This document shows, piece after piece, positions 27,038 to 35,411 of a DNA stretch of 64,000 bases. The first letter of the stretch is position 1. Each line of letters opens with the position of its first letter. Below the pieces are notes generated by a model, which saw only the letters and a program-made list of their open reading frames with translations, had not been told where the DNA came from and searched no databases. Both the position numbers and the translations under genes were made by a program. This DNA comes from Saccharophagus degradans 2-40 (GTDB taxonomy: Bacteria > Pseudomonadota > Gammaproteobacteria > Pseudomonadales > Cellvibrionaceae). The stretch spans positions 2,218,501-2,282,500 of the forward strand of contig NC_007912.1 of NCBI RefSeq assembly GCF_000013665.1. Reading direction: 5' to 3'.

Positions 27038-28201
27038 GTGAGCGATTTATATTTGGTGTTTAAAAACTTAACGCGCAATAAATTGCGGCTAATACTCAGC
27101 TGCTTTGCCATATTTATTGCTTTCTTGTTGTTTGGGGTGCTTGGCTCGGTGCAAAAGGTATTTGATAGCGGCGAAGAGGCTTCGTCAGATACGCGCCTAA
27201 TGGTAGTAAACAAAATTAACTTTACACAGCCGCTGCCAATTGCATACGTAAATAAAATTAAAGCCATAGAAGGCGTGGCAAGCGTGACCTATGCAAACTG
27301 GTTTGGTGGTTATTACAAAGAGCAAAAAAATATGGTGCCTACCTTCGCGGTAGATCAAGATACCTATTTTGAAGTGTATAACAACTTTGTTGTTGACCCC
27401 GCACAATTGCAAGAATGGCAAAATACCCGTACGGGGTTGATGGTAGGTCGAGTTACCGCTAACCAGTGGGGCTGGAAGGTAGGCGATAAAATAAGCTTGT
27501 CGTCTAATATTTTCTCGCAAAAAACGGGCGGCCAAACATGGGAATTTAATATTGTAGGTATTTTTGATGGTGAAAACCCTCAGGTAGATACCTCTGGTGC
27601 GCTGTTGCACTATAAATATTTTATAGAAACCCAAACGTTTGGCAGTGATTGGGTAGGGTGGATTCCGCTCAATACTACCGAAGCAGCACTTAACGATTCA
27701 GTTGCTAGTGCCATTGACGAGCAATTTGCTAATTCCCCCGCCGAAACTAAAACCAGCACCGAAGCGCAGTTTGCCAAGGCCTTTATAGAGCAGTTAGGCA
27801 ATATAGGGTTTATCCTAACCTCTGTAGTCTCTGCGGCATTTTTTACTATTTTAATGATTGTGGCCAACACCATGGCGTTGGCTGTTAGCGAACGTACTAA
27901 CGAAATTGCAGTGTTAAAAACCCTTGGGTTTAGTGCTAAACGTATATTTGGCCAAGTGCTTAGCGAAAGTTTGTTACTAAGTATTATTGGTGGGTTGTTT
28001 GGTTTAGGTTTGGCGGCGCTTTTGGTAACCGGTGCAGCGCAGGCACCGCAGCTAAAAAGCTTTTTACCTACGCTAATGTTCCCTACAGAAATTTGGTTAA
28101 AAGGCTTTGCCTATATGTTGTTACTTGGGTTCGTTACTGGGTTCTTCCCAGCTTATAACGCGATGAAACTGAAAACCATTGATGCATTAAATAGGAGCTA
28201 A
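27038..28201 (+). CDS. FtsX-fold ABC permease (first of two)
   Basis: A 387-residue permease starting with GTG. One N-terminal membrane helix (about 17-38), a periplasmic domain of about 200 residues, and three C-terminal helices (about 260-285, 310-335, 350-375) give the MacB-like topology. NEIAVLKTLGFSAKRIF before the third helix is the coupling region of FtsX-type permeases. It is four bases from the next permease, so the two probably form a heterodimer. Confidence 0.88.
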   Translation: MSDLYLVFKNLTRNKLRLILSCFAIFIAFLLFGVLGSVQKVFDSGEEASSDTRLMVVNKINFTQPLPIAYVNKIKAIEGVASVTYANWFGGYYKEQKNMVPTFAVDQDTYFEVYNNFVVDPAQLQEWQNTRTGLMVGRVTANQWGWKVGDKISLSSNIFSQKTGGQTWEFNIVGIFDGENPQVDTSGALLHYKYFIETQTFGSDWVGWIPLNTTEAALNDSVASAIDEQFANSPAETKTSTEAQFAKAFIEQLGNIGFILTSVVSAAFFTILMIVANTMALAVSERTNEIAVLKTLGFSAKRIFGQVLSESLLLSIIGGLFGLGLAALLVTGAAQAPQLKSFLPTLMFPTEIWLKGFAYMLLLGFVTGFFPAYNAMKLKTIDALNRS

Positions 28202-28204
28202 ACC

Positions 28205-29395
28205 ATGGGATCGGTCATTAAACAAATTAATGCAGTAATAGTAATGAGCCTAAATAGCTTGCCACAAAGGTTGTGGATGTCGCTTGCTACTTTATTGGCG
28301 GTTGCCATTGTGGTGGCGGTGCTGCTGGCTTTTTTAGCTATGGGCAATGGGTTTAAAAAGACCCTAGAGAGCACCGGCGCCGAAGATATAGTAATAATGA
28401 TGCGCGAAGGGGCATCAGCCGAGCTAAACAGCGTATTGATGCGCGACCAGGCCAATTTAATTGAAGAGGCACCGGGTGTGCTAAACGATGAGCAGGGCGC
28501 AATTGTATCGGGTGAAACCTATGTGATTGTTGATGGTAAAAAACGTTCAAGTGGCACCGATGCCAATATTCCTTTGCGTGGAGTATCTAGCCGCGCGGTA
28601 GATATTCGCGATAACTTCAGCATTGTAAGTGGGCGTATGTTCGAGCCAGGCAAAAACGAGATAGTAGTAGGTAGCAGCATATTATCGGAGTTTGCTGGCT
28701 TTGAACTTGGCAGCGAAGTAAAACTTGGCAACGCTAAATGGAAGGTGGTCGGTATTTTCGATACTGGCGGCTCGGTATTTTCAAGCGAACTATGGACAGA
28801 TATACGTGTAGTACAAAGCCAATTTAATCGCGGTAGCAGTGTACAAATTGTACGTGCCAAGCTTGAGTCCCCAGAGGCTATTGAGCAAGTAAAAGCGTAT
28901 ATAGCCGCAGATGCGCGTTTAAATTTAGATGTGCAATCAGAGAAAACCTACTATGGCGAGCAAGCAAAAAATGTTGGCGGTGTAATAAACTATATTGGCT
29001 GGCCACTTTCTATTGCTATGGCGCTGGGTGCGTTGGCAGGTGCGTTAAATACTATGTACACGTCGGTAGCGCAACGATCAGTAGAAATAGCTACTTTGCG
29101 CGCTATTGGCTTTGGCAGTTTATCGTCTTTTTTAGGTACCTTATTCGAGTCGGTAGTACTCTCTATTCTCGGTGGTGTGCTCGGTACCTTTGCCGCATTC
29201 TTGTTTTTCGACGGTATGACAACCTCTACCTTAGGCAGTAGTTTTACTCAAATAGTTTTTAGCTTTGAAATAAGCAGCGACGCACTAATAGACGGTGTTA
29301 GCTTAGCGCTAATAATAGGTTTAGTAGGCGGCTTTTTCCCAGCGCTACGTGCAGCAAGGTTACCGGTAATTCTAGCATTTTCATCGCAGGGCTAG
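28205..29395 (+). CDS. FtsX-fold ABC permease (second of two)
   Basis: A 396-residue permease with the same one-plus-three helix topology as the preceding gene, and the coupling motif SVEIATLRAIGFGSLSSF. It starts three bases after the previous stop, with the ribosome-binding site inside that gene (AGGAG). Adaptor, ATPase and two distinct permeases resemble DevBCA- or MacAB-like exporters but with split permeases. A bidirectional terminator follows. Confidence 0.88.
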   Translation: MGSVIKQINAVIVMSLNSLPQRLWMSLATLLAVAIVVAVLLAFLAMGNGFKKTLESTGAEDIVIMMREGASAELNSVLMRDQANLIEEAPGVLNDEQGAIVSGETYVIVDGKKRSSGTDANIPLRGVSSRAVDIRDNFSIVSGRMFEPGKNEIVVGSSILSEFAGFELGSEVKLGNAKWKVVGIFDTGGSVFSSELWTDIRVVQSQFNRGSSVQIVRAKLESPEAIEQVKAYIAADARLNLDVQSEKTYYGEQAKNVGGVINYIGWPLSIAMALGALAGALNTMYTSVAQRSVEIATLRAIGFGSLSSFLGTLFESVVLSILGGVLGTFAAFLFFDGMTTSTLGSSFTQIVFSFEISSDALIDGVSLALIIGLVGGFFPALRAARLPVILAFSSQG

Positions 29396-29421
29396 ATCGT
29401 ATACATTAGTTTTCTAACAAT

Positions 29422-29451
29422 AAAAAGGGTGACTTAGTGGTCACCCTTTTT
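29422..29451. terminator. Bidirectional terminator between the ABC operon and terC
   Basis: AAAAAGGGTGAC, loop TTAGTG, GTCACCCTTTTT: a perfect 12-bp stem with A-run and T-run, lying between convergent genes. Confidence 0.9.
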
Positions 29452-29461
29452 ATGCGCAGTA

Positions 29462-30250
29462 CTATTGGCTAACCTTCCCACCAATGCTTTTCTTTTGACA
29501 CTCTATCGCCTTGCTATTTTCTTGCTTGTTCGCTTTCTGACGAGCTCTTCTCGATAGAATATTTAGCATTTCTACTAGTGCAGAAAAACTCGTTGCTGCA
29601 TAAATATATCCTTTAGGTACATGGAACCCGAAGCCATCCGCAATGAGTGTGGTGCCTATCAACATCAAAAAGCCAAGGGCAAGCATAACGATAGTTGGGT
29701 TGGCATTTATAAAGTTTGCGAGCGGCGTTGCGGCAAGCATCATTGTAACCACAGCAAAAATTACAGCGACAAACATAATAGGGATGTGATTGGTCATGCC
29801 CACTGCAGTAATAATACTATCTATAGAGAATACTGCATCTAAAATTAAAATTTGCACAATTATGCCCGAAAAGCTCGTGGCTATAACCGAAGGGTTGAGT
29901 TTATCTGGCCCAGGGTCTGGGTCGACATAGTGGTGGATTTCTTTGGTGGCTTTCCATACTAAAAATAGCCCGCCAGCTATTAATATTAGATCGCGCCAAG
30001 AGAATGAGTGGCTGAATACAGTGATAACAGGCTCAACCAGTTTGACTATAAAGGCAACGGACCCCAGTAAAAGCAGGCGCAGAACTAAAGCAGCGCCAAT
30101 GCCTATTTGCCTAGCTTTGGGCCTTATTGCTTCAGGCAGTTTGTTGGTTAATATGGAGATAAATATAAGGTTGTCTATGCCTAAAACAACTTCCATTACA
30201 ATAAGAGTGATTAGCGCTACCCAAGCTGTAGGGTCGCGAGTAAGGCGAAT
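29462..30250 (-). CDS. TerC family integral membrane protein, probable non-ATG start
   Basis: The first ATG (ending 30196) gives 244 residues that begin [16 protein letters not shown], which cuts the first TerC helix in half. The frame upstream is open and codes [14 protein letters not shown], the normal N-terminus of the family, but holds no ATG, GTG or TTG before the stop at 30266-30268. The best start is ATT ending at 30250 (262 residues), with GTGGA about 8 bases upstream. TerC proteins have about seven helices with conserved acidic residues ([14 protein letters not shown]) and are linked to Mn2+ efflux or loading of exported metalloenzymes. A sequencing error is the alternative explanation for the missing start. 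Confidence 0.85.
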   Translation of the reverse strand: MRLTRDPTAWVALITLIVMEVVLGIDNLIFISILTNKLPEAIRPKARQIGIGAALVLRLLLLGSVAFIVKLVEPVITVFSHSFSWRDLILIAGGLFLVWKATKEIHHYVDPDPGPDKLNPSVIATSFSGIIVQILILDAVFSIDSIITAVGMTNHIPIMFVAVIFAVVTMMLAATPLANFINANPTIVMLALGFLMLIGTTLIADGFGFHVPKGYIYAATSFSALVEMLNILSRRARQKANKQENSKAIECQKKSIGGKVSQ

Positions 30251-30309
30251 ATGTAATCCACGTTTTTAGTTTTACCTTTTTATTTATTAAGTATGGGTTT
30301 GGGTCCCAT

Positions 30310-31179
30310 TTATTTGGGAGCCAAGCTTTGATTATCTCTGGTTTCTAGTAACAGTTGTTTAATAACTTTTAATTCTGCACGCAATTGCACTACCTCTTCG
30401 TGTAGGCTCGATTCTATATGCTCTTGAGATTCGTGAATAATTGTTGCGGTTTCTTCGCGCTCTTCACTGGTGTAGCGTTGCATTGCATTCACAATAATCG
30501 CAATAAATAGGTTCAGCATGGTAAAGGTGGCAATGAGAATAAACGGAATAAAAAATGCCCACGCATAGGGAAACTGCTCCATAACCGGTCGAGAAATGCC
30601 CATAGACCAGCTTTCTAGAGTCATTATTTGGAACAGGGTATAAAGCGAGCGACCTAGGGTGCCAAACCATTCTGGGTAGGCAGCCGAAAAAAAGTGCGTG
30701 GCCATTACTGCAGTTACGTAATAAAAAATAAGCAATACAAATGCAATAGAGCTTAACCCTGGTATTGCCGAAAGCAGCGCGCCCACTACCCGTTGCATAG
30801 ATGGAATCATGGTGAGTAAGCGCAATACCCGTAGCACACGCAGTGCACGCACAATGGCGAACGGCCCAGTGGCAGGCACCAGCGCAATAAATACCACGCA
30901 AAAGTCGAACACACTCCACGGGTCGCGCCAAAACTTAAGGCGATATACATACAGGCGGACAATTATTTCTAGAACAAACACGGTAAGAATTATGTTGTCT
31001 ATTATGGCAATTGCATCGCCGTAGTTGGCCATTAAGTTTGTGGATGTCTCCATCCCCAGCAAAATGGCGTTAATTACAATTAAAGTAACTATAAAACCCT
31101 GAAAAGAGTGTGACTCTATCAATTGTTTAAGCGATTGACTCCAATTGGTAGAGCTAGAAATATAATTACCAGAACTCAC
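30310..31179 (-). CDS. Bacterial voltage-gated sodium channel (NaChBac/NavMs type)
   Basis: A 289-residue single-domain channel subunit. S1-S3 cover about 27-105. S4 has arginines every third residue (R111, R114, R117, R120) in IVRALRVLRVLRLL. The pore has the selectivity filter TLESWS at 187-192, the NavBac sodium signature, followed by S6 (about 210-236). The C-terminal tail is acidic and then coiled-coil (EEVVQLRAELKVIKQLL), as in tetrameric NavBac channels. It starts with GTG, and GTGA overlaps the nhaA stop, so the two are translated together. Probable role: voltage-driven Na+ entry coupled to sodium homeostasis, pH response or motility. Confidence 0.95.
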   Translation of the reverse strand: MSSGNYISSSTNWSQSLKQLIESHSFQGFIVTLIVINAILLGMETSTNLMANYGDAIAIIDNIILTVFVLEIIVRLYVYRLKFWRDPWSVFDFCVVFIALVPATGPFAIVRALRVLRVLRLLTMIPSMQRVVGALLSAIPGLSSIAFVLLIFYYVTAVMATHFFSAAYPEWFGTLGRSLYTLFQIMTLESWSMGISRPVMEQFPYAWAFFIPFILIATFTMLNLFIAIIVNAMQRYTSEEREETATIIHESQEHIESSLHEEVVQLRAELKVIKQLLLETRDNQSLAPK

Positions 31180-32570
31180 AAACTCGATCCTATACGTGAT
31201 TTTTCGCCGCCTAGTTTATGCAGCCATAAATAGCCAGCAACGCCTGCTACTAGCGATGAAAGTAAAATACCCAGTTTTGCCTGAATGATCATTTCGGGTT
31301 GCGATACAAAGGCGAGCTCAGCAATAAAGATAGACATAGTAAAGCCGATACTGCCCAGCATAGATGCGCCAATAATGTGTTTCATACTTGTATCGTTTGG
31401 CAGTGAGCAAAGGCCAAAGCGTATGGCTAGCCACGAAGCGCCAGTAATACCTACAAATTTACCGAACAGCAGGCCAAATACCACACCTAGGGTTATTGGG
31501 TGATTAAATAGTTGAAAGGCATTGCCAAAGTCGATGGTTACGCCCGCATTAAATATTGCGAATACGGGTAGAATAAAAAATGCAACCGGCTTGTGAAAAG
31601 AGTGCTCTAGGCGTTGTAATGGCGTTTGTACACCAACTACACCGTTTTCTAGGGTTTGAACTAAGCCGCTTAAGTGTTCATTCCTTAGTATACTTTCATC
31701 TTCTTCACAGCCTTTTCTAAACTTGTAAAGTATATCTTGCACACGATTGCTAAAAGTAAGTGTATTGAATTTTGGTTTTGCCGGAATAGTAAATGCGGTA
31801 ATTACACCGGCTAGGGTGGCGTGTACGCCCGACTTTAAGAACACAAACCACAGGATTAGGCCAACGAAAAAGTACACGCTGGGTTTACGAATACCAATCA
31901 TGTTAAAAAATATGAGCAAGCAAGTTAGTAGTGCGCCGGCGATTAGAAAGCTCCATGCAAGATCTTGCGTGTAAAAAACGGCAATAACTACCACTGCACC
32001 CAAGTCGTCTACAATGGCCAGTGCCACTAAGAATGTGATGAGCGCTTTAGGCACACGGCTAGCCAAAAGTGCAATCACGCCAAGGGCAAAAGCAATGTCC
32101 GTCGCCATGGGTATACCCCAGCCGCGAAAAGTTTCGTCGTTAAGGTTTAACGACATATAACATATGGCGGGTATAACCATGCCGCCAATCGCCGCAACTA
32201 TGGGCAATACCGCTTTGCGGATTTCAGCCAGCTCCCCAACGAGCATCTCACGTTTTAGCTCCAGGCCAACAACAAAGAAAAATAATGCCATTAAGCCGTC
32301 GTTAACCCAGTGGTGCAGGCTTTTCTCTATACGCCAATCACCAAGGTTTAAACCTAGGGGTACATGCAATGCATGCAGGTAATGGTGAGCAAGCGGGCTG
32401 TTTGCCAGTGCTAATGCTATTAGCGCAGCCATCATAAGAATAAGGCCGCCTGTGGTTGTTCTGTTTACAAAGCGTTCGAAGGGCGTGAGAATCTTATTGA
32501 ACTTCTTTTCCCATCGGGGCATGGGGTTTTGCTCGTTAGGAATGAACTTTTTAGGCGTTTCATTGCTCAC
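31176..32570 (-). CDS. nhaA: Na+/H+ antiporter NhaA
   Basis: A 464-residue protein starting with GTG and preceded by AAGGA. The family core is intact: MATDIAFALGV with D158 (equivalent of E. coli D133) and ALAIVDDLGAVVVI with D188/D189 (equivalents of D163/D164, the ion-binding pair). It is longer than the 388 residues of E. coli because of an N-terminal cytoplasmic extension and a charged insertion at about 280-320 (ILYKFRKGCEEDESIL). It exports Na+ in exchange for protons at the inner membrane. The stop overlaps the start of the sodium channel gene, and a terminator-like hairpin sits in its leader. Confidence 0.95.
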   Translation of the reverse strand: MSNETPKKFIPNEQNPMPRWEKKFNKILTPFERFVNRTTTGGLILMMAALIALALANSPLAHHYLHALHVPLGLNLGDWRIEKSLHHWVNDGLMALFFFVVGLELKREMLVGELAEIRKAVLPIVAAIGGMVIPAICYMSLNLNDETFRGWGIPMATDIAFALGVIALLASRVPKALITFLVALAIVDDLGAVVVIAVFYTQDLAWSFLIAGALLTCLLIFFNMIGIRKPSVYFFVGLILWFVFLKSGVHATLAGVITAFTIPAKPKFNTLTFSNRVQDILYKFRKGCEEDESILRNEHLSGLVQTLENGVVGVQTPLQRLEHSFHKPVAFFILPVFAIFNAGVTIDFGNAFQLFNHPITLGVVFGLLFGKFVGITGASWLAIRFGLCSLPNDTSMKHIIGASMLGSIGFTMSIFIAELAFVSQPEMIIQAKLGILLSSLVAGVAGYLWLHKLGGEKSRIGSSL

Positions 32571-32643
32571 TTTTTGATCCTTGTTTGCTTGGGGGCTATG
32601 TTAAATATTTTCGCTCAGCGCGTAGTTTGGGGCGCCAGTATTA

Positions 32644-32670
32644 TTTTAAAAGGCTTACTGTGTGTAAGCC
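32644..32670 (-). terminator. Terminator-like hairpin in the nhaA leader
   Basis: On the minus strand GGCTTAC-ACACA-GTAAGCC is followed by TTTTAAAA, about 75-100 bases upstream of the nhaA start codon. No minus-strand gene ends here (the next one upstream is the Dabb gene, over 300 bases away), so it could be an attenuator in the nhaA leader or the distal terminator of the Dabb transcript, which would need to be of unknown orientation. Its place in front of an ion antiporter makes leader control plausible. Confidence 0.4.
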
Positions 32671-32997
32671 CGAAGCCTGCATTTAACGCGAAATTTACAT
32701 TTAATAGGCCAAGATTTAAAGAGGTAAGAGTAGAGAACTACAAGCTTATTAAAGCCTAGGATAGAGTTAGCCGTTTTGGCAAATGTGTTTAACCATTTAG
32801 CTACTGTAAATAGTAGTTAGGTGTTGATAAGGAGTATTTGTTAGCAGAAACGGCGGTACGCGGGTGTGAAAGGCCTGTAACACTCAATGATTGGCTGATT
32901 GTATAGGGTAAGTGGCAGGAGGGATATAGTAATACTAGGGGGCGTTAGGTGCGGCGGTGTTATACAACATGTGCTTCTAGGTAAATAAGCGCACTTG
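32671..32997. other. Intergenic region downstream of the Dabb gene and upstream of nhaA
   Basis: About 327 bases with no supported gene. It should hold the nhaA promoter. I see no clear promoter pair or other element. Confidence 0.5.
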
Positions 32998-33324
32998 TTA
33001 AAGTGCACTTATCGAATCGCATACCTTAACGCGTTGCCAAAGGTGCTTGCACTTATCAACAAATGCTAAGTGTGTTGGGTGAATTTGGTAGGCATCTTGG
33101 TCTTCTGTGTTATCAAACTGCAATACAAGTGAAACTTGGTAGCTGCTATCAATCACGTCGCGCTCCAGGGTAGAGGCCGGTACGCCAATATGAATCGCTT
33201 TTATTAAGTCGATATCTGCTAAACCCTGCAGCCCCTCAATTAACTGTGCTTTGTCATGTTCGGTGTGTTCTTCTTTTAGCCAGAAGTACACCATGTGGAG
33301 TAGTTTGTGGGTATTGCTGTGCAT
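32998..33324 (-). CDS. Dabb (stress-responsive A/B barrel) family protein
   Basis: A 108-residue protein with LLHMVYFWLKEE at the start, GVPASTLERDVIDSSYQVSLVLQFDNTEDQDAYQIHPTHLAFVDKC in the middle: the Dabb ferredoxin-like pattern of an opening His-x-Val-Phe/Tyr strand and a late YxxHPxHxxF motif. Such small dimeric barrels occur in stress proteins and polyketide cyclases; the substrate here cannot be told. It stands alone and is preceded by AGGAG. Confidence 0.85.
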   Translation of the reverse strand: MHSNTHKLLHMVYFWLKEEHTEHDKAQLIEGLQGLADIDLIKAIHIGVPASTLERDVIDSSYQVSLVLQFDNTEDQDAYQIHPTHLAFVDKCKHLWQRVKVCDSISAL

Positions 33325-33424
33325 TTATCTGCTCCTAAAATTAAGTATGCTAGCTTTGCTATGGTATATAGTAGGTAAATCCTCAAGCGGCCGGCAAGTG
33401 CTAGGCCACTTAGGGAGGGGCTGA

Positions 33425-34414
33425 TTAATGGTGGGCGCCGTGGCTATTGTCGTTGTGTTTGTGTTCGCTGTGATTGTGACCGCCATGGCTATGGTGGTTG
33501 TGCTCTTCGTCGTTTTTTTTCTTACTTAGGCTTGTATATAGCGTACGGGTCATTTTCTCTGTGGTTATAAAGCCCCAGTTCCATTTGTTGTGATATTTTT
33601 TTAGCGGGTTTTTCACTACAACGTCTTCTTCTGAGAGGCCTTGTTTAATGAGGTCCAGCATGATTTTTCTCGCATCTTCCAGCATATCTATAGACGCTTT
33701 TAGGTCTTCGCGGTTTGCCAAGGGGCCATGGCCAGGAATTAGTTGAGTGGTGGCGTTACACATACCGTAAATACGTTTTTGTGCTGCAATGTAACCCGCA
33801 ACAGTGCCACCGCTATTTAGGTCGATAAACGGAAACATGCCATTAAAAAAGGCGTCGCCAGTATGGATAACGTTGGCAGATGTAAAGTGTATTACAGTGT
33901 CGCCATCGGTATGCGCGCGACCCACATGAAACAAGTGCGCGGGCTGGTCGTTTAAATGAAAATTCATATGGTGGGTAAACGTAATAACTGGCAACGCATC
34001 TTTGGGTGCGTCAACCATACCGTTTTGGCCCTGTACGCCTTTTTCTAGCATACGTTTACGCATGTTTTCGTGGGCCACTATGTGGGTGGCGCCAGCGCCA
34101 AATGCGGCATTATTACCCGTGTGGTCGCCGTGCACATGCGTGTTAATTAAAAAATCTACCGGTGCGCCAGCCACTTCTTTAATTTTTGCATTCAAGGTAT
34201 CTAAAAGCGGTGGCATGCTGTCGTCAATCATAATTACACCGTCGTCGCCTACCGAAAGCGCAATGTTACCGCCGGCAAAACCACCCACGCCCTGAATCAT
34301 ATACAGGCCTTTGGCTAACTCTTTACTTTCAAACAATATTTTTTGTTCTTCAGCAAAGGTAAAACTGCTAACAGTTAGGCTAAGCGCAAAAGCGCCAATG
34401 GCAAGCTTGTTCAT
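33425..34414 (-). CDS. Secreted metallo-beta-lactamase-fold hydrolase with His-rich tail
   Basis: A 329-residue protein with a signal peptide (cleavage likely after TFA near residue 21). The metal site HVHGDHTGN supplies H93, H95, D97 and H98; further ligands lie in HVGRAHTDGDTVIH and in LIPGHGP. It resembles quinoprotein-relay or SoxH-like periplasmic MBL hydrolases rather than true beta-lactamases. The last 30 residues are almost all His, Asn, Gly, Ser and Glu, with HNHHSHGGHNHSEHKH, a probable zinc- or nickel-binding tail. Substrate unknown. It is a single gene. Confidence 0.88.
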   Translation of the reverse strand: MNKLAIGAFALSLTVSSFTFAEEQKILFESKELAKGLYMIQGVGGFAGGNIALSVGDDGVIMIDDSMPPLLDTLNAKIKEVAGAPVDFLINTHVHGDHTGNNAAFGAGATHIVAHENMRKRMLEKGVQGQNGMVDAPKDALPVITFTHHMNFHLNDQPAHLFHVGRAHTDGDTVIHFTSANVIHTGDAFFNGMFPFIDLNSGGTVAGYIAAQKRIYGMCNATTQLIPGHGPLANREDLKASIDMLEDARKIMLDLIKQGLSEEDVVVKNPLKKYHNKWNWGFITTEKMTRTLYTSLSKKKNDEEHNHHSHGGHNHSEHKHNDNSHGAHH

Positions 34415-34515
34415 GGTATCTCCTTACTGGGTAGTATTACGCTAATGGTAAGCAAATAAGGTTGCGTTTTTACTTCCATCAATGTGTATAAATTATTTAT
34501 TTTAATTGCTGTAAA

Positions 34516-35148
34516 TTATTCTGTTTTGGCCGGTAGGTAGCGGTAATGCCCTGTAATGGTATAGGCAAAAAGTGCGTCATTTCGCTTGGGGCCAAAGCCA
34601 ATATTATGTACAACTAAGGGTACACCCGATGAGGCGTGTTTAACATCGCTTACAACGCCAATATGCGGCAAATTACCTGGCAGCATCCACGATACTATAT
34701 CCCCTGGTAAATAATCTTCTGGATCGGTTGTTATGGGTAAACTTGTACCATTGCGTTCGAAAAACGCTTGTAAATTGGGTACACGTCGGTGGTCTATATT
34801 TGTATCTGGCCGGGTTAAGCCCCAAATGCGTTTAGAGGGGTATGCATCAAAATTCGCTTTAATATCTTCGTGTACCAATTGCTGTAAATCTATACCTACA
34901 GCCCTGTATGTGCGAATTACCACATCCGTACACACGCCTGTATTTTTAGGCACATCACCCATAGGGTAGGGAATAGATACATACCGCCCAGTGTAAACCA
35001 CAAAATGCTCAGTACGTTTATTGGCGGCACTGGCAATATCTTGGCCTGTTAGGGCAATAGCTTGCAGCGATATTCCAATCGCTCCACCCACAGCAACCGT
35101 TAAGCCTATTGCGTTTATAAACCGCTTAATTGGATTAGTAAAACCCAT
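34516..35148 (-). CDS. DUF1287 family exported protein
   Basis: I choose the second ATG (ending 35148; 210 residues) because GGAGAGG lies just before it; the first ATG would add four residues. A hydrophobic N-terminus (about 10-35) suggests a signal anchor. The core YVSIPYPMGDVPKNTGVCTDVVIRTYRAVGIDLQQLVHEDI and the later PGDIVSWMLPGNLPHIGVV match DUF1287, an NlpC/P60-like fold with a conserved Cys and His that could form a hydrolase site. Its substrate is unknown; a cell-wall role is a guess. It stands alone. Confidence 0.85.
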   Translation of the reverse strand: MGFTNPIKRFINAIGLTVAVGGAIGISLQAIALTGQDIASAANKRTEHFVVYTGRYVSIPYPMGDVPKNTGVCTDVVIRTYRAVGIDLQQLVHEDIKANFDAYPSKRIWGLTRPDTNIDHRRVPNLQAFFERNGTSLPITTDPEDYLPGDIVSWMLPGNLPHIGVVSDVKHASSGVPLVVHNIGFGPKRNDALFAYTITGHYRYLPAKTE

Positions 35149-35411
35149 ATCCCTCTCCATGCTTTGTTTAGTTTTATTATCTTAGGTAAATATACACAAA
35201 CTGGGAGGTTATTTGTATTTATCGATGCACGTGTACCAAGCGGTGGGTAATGCTAGGCCTACGAAAGGTATGCTGCAAGGGTGGGCACAGCCAATCTGAG
35301 GCGATAGCTTGAGGTGTTTGAATGTGGAGGATATAAAGAATAACTCTAACAATCCCTATTTAAGGTGCGCCCCAAATGCAATGGTGGACACTGCCCACTA
35401 TTTCCGGTGTA

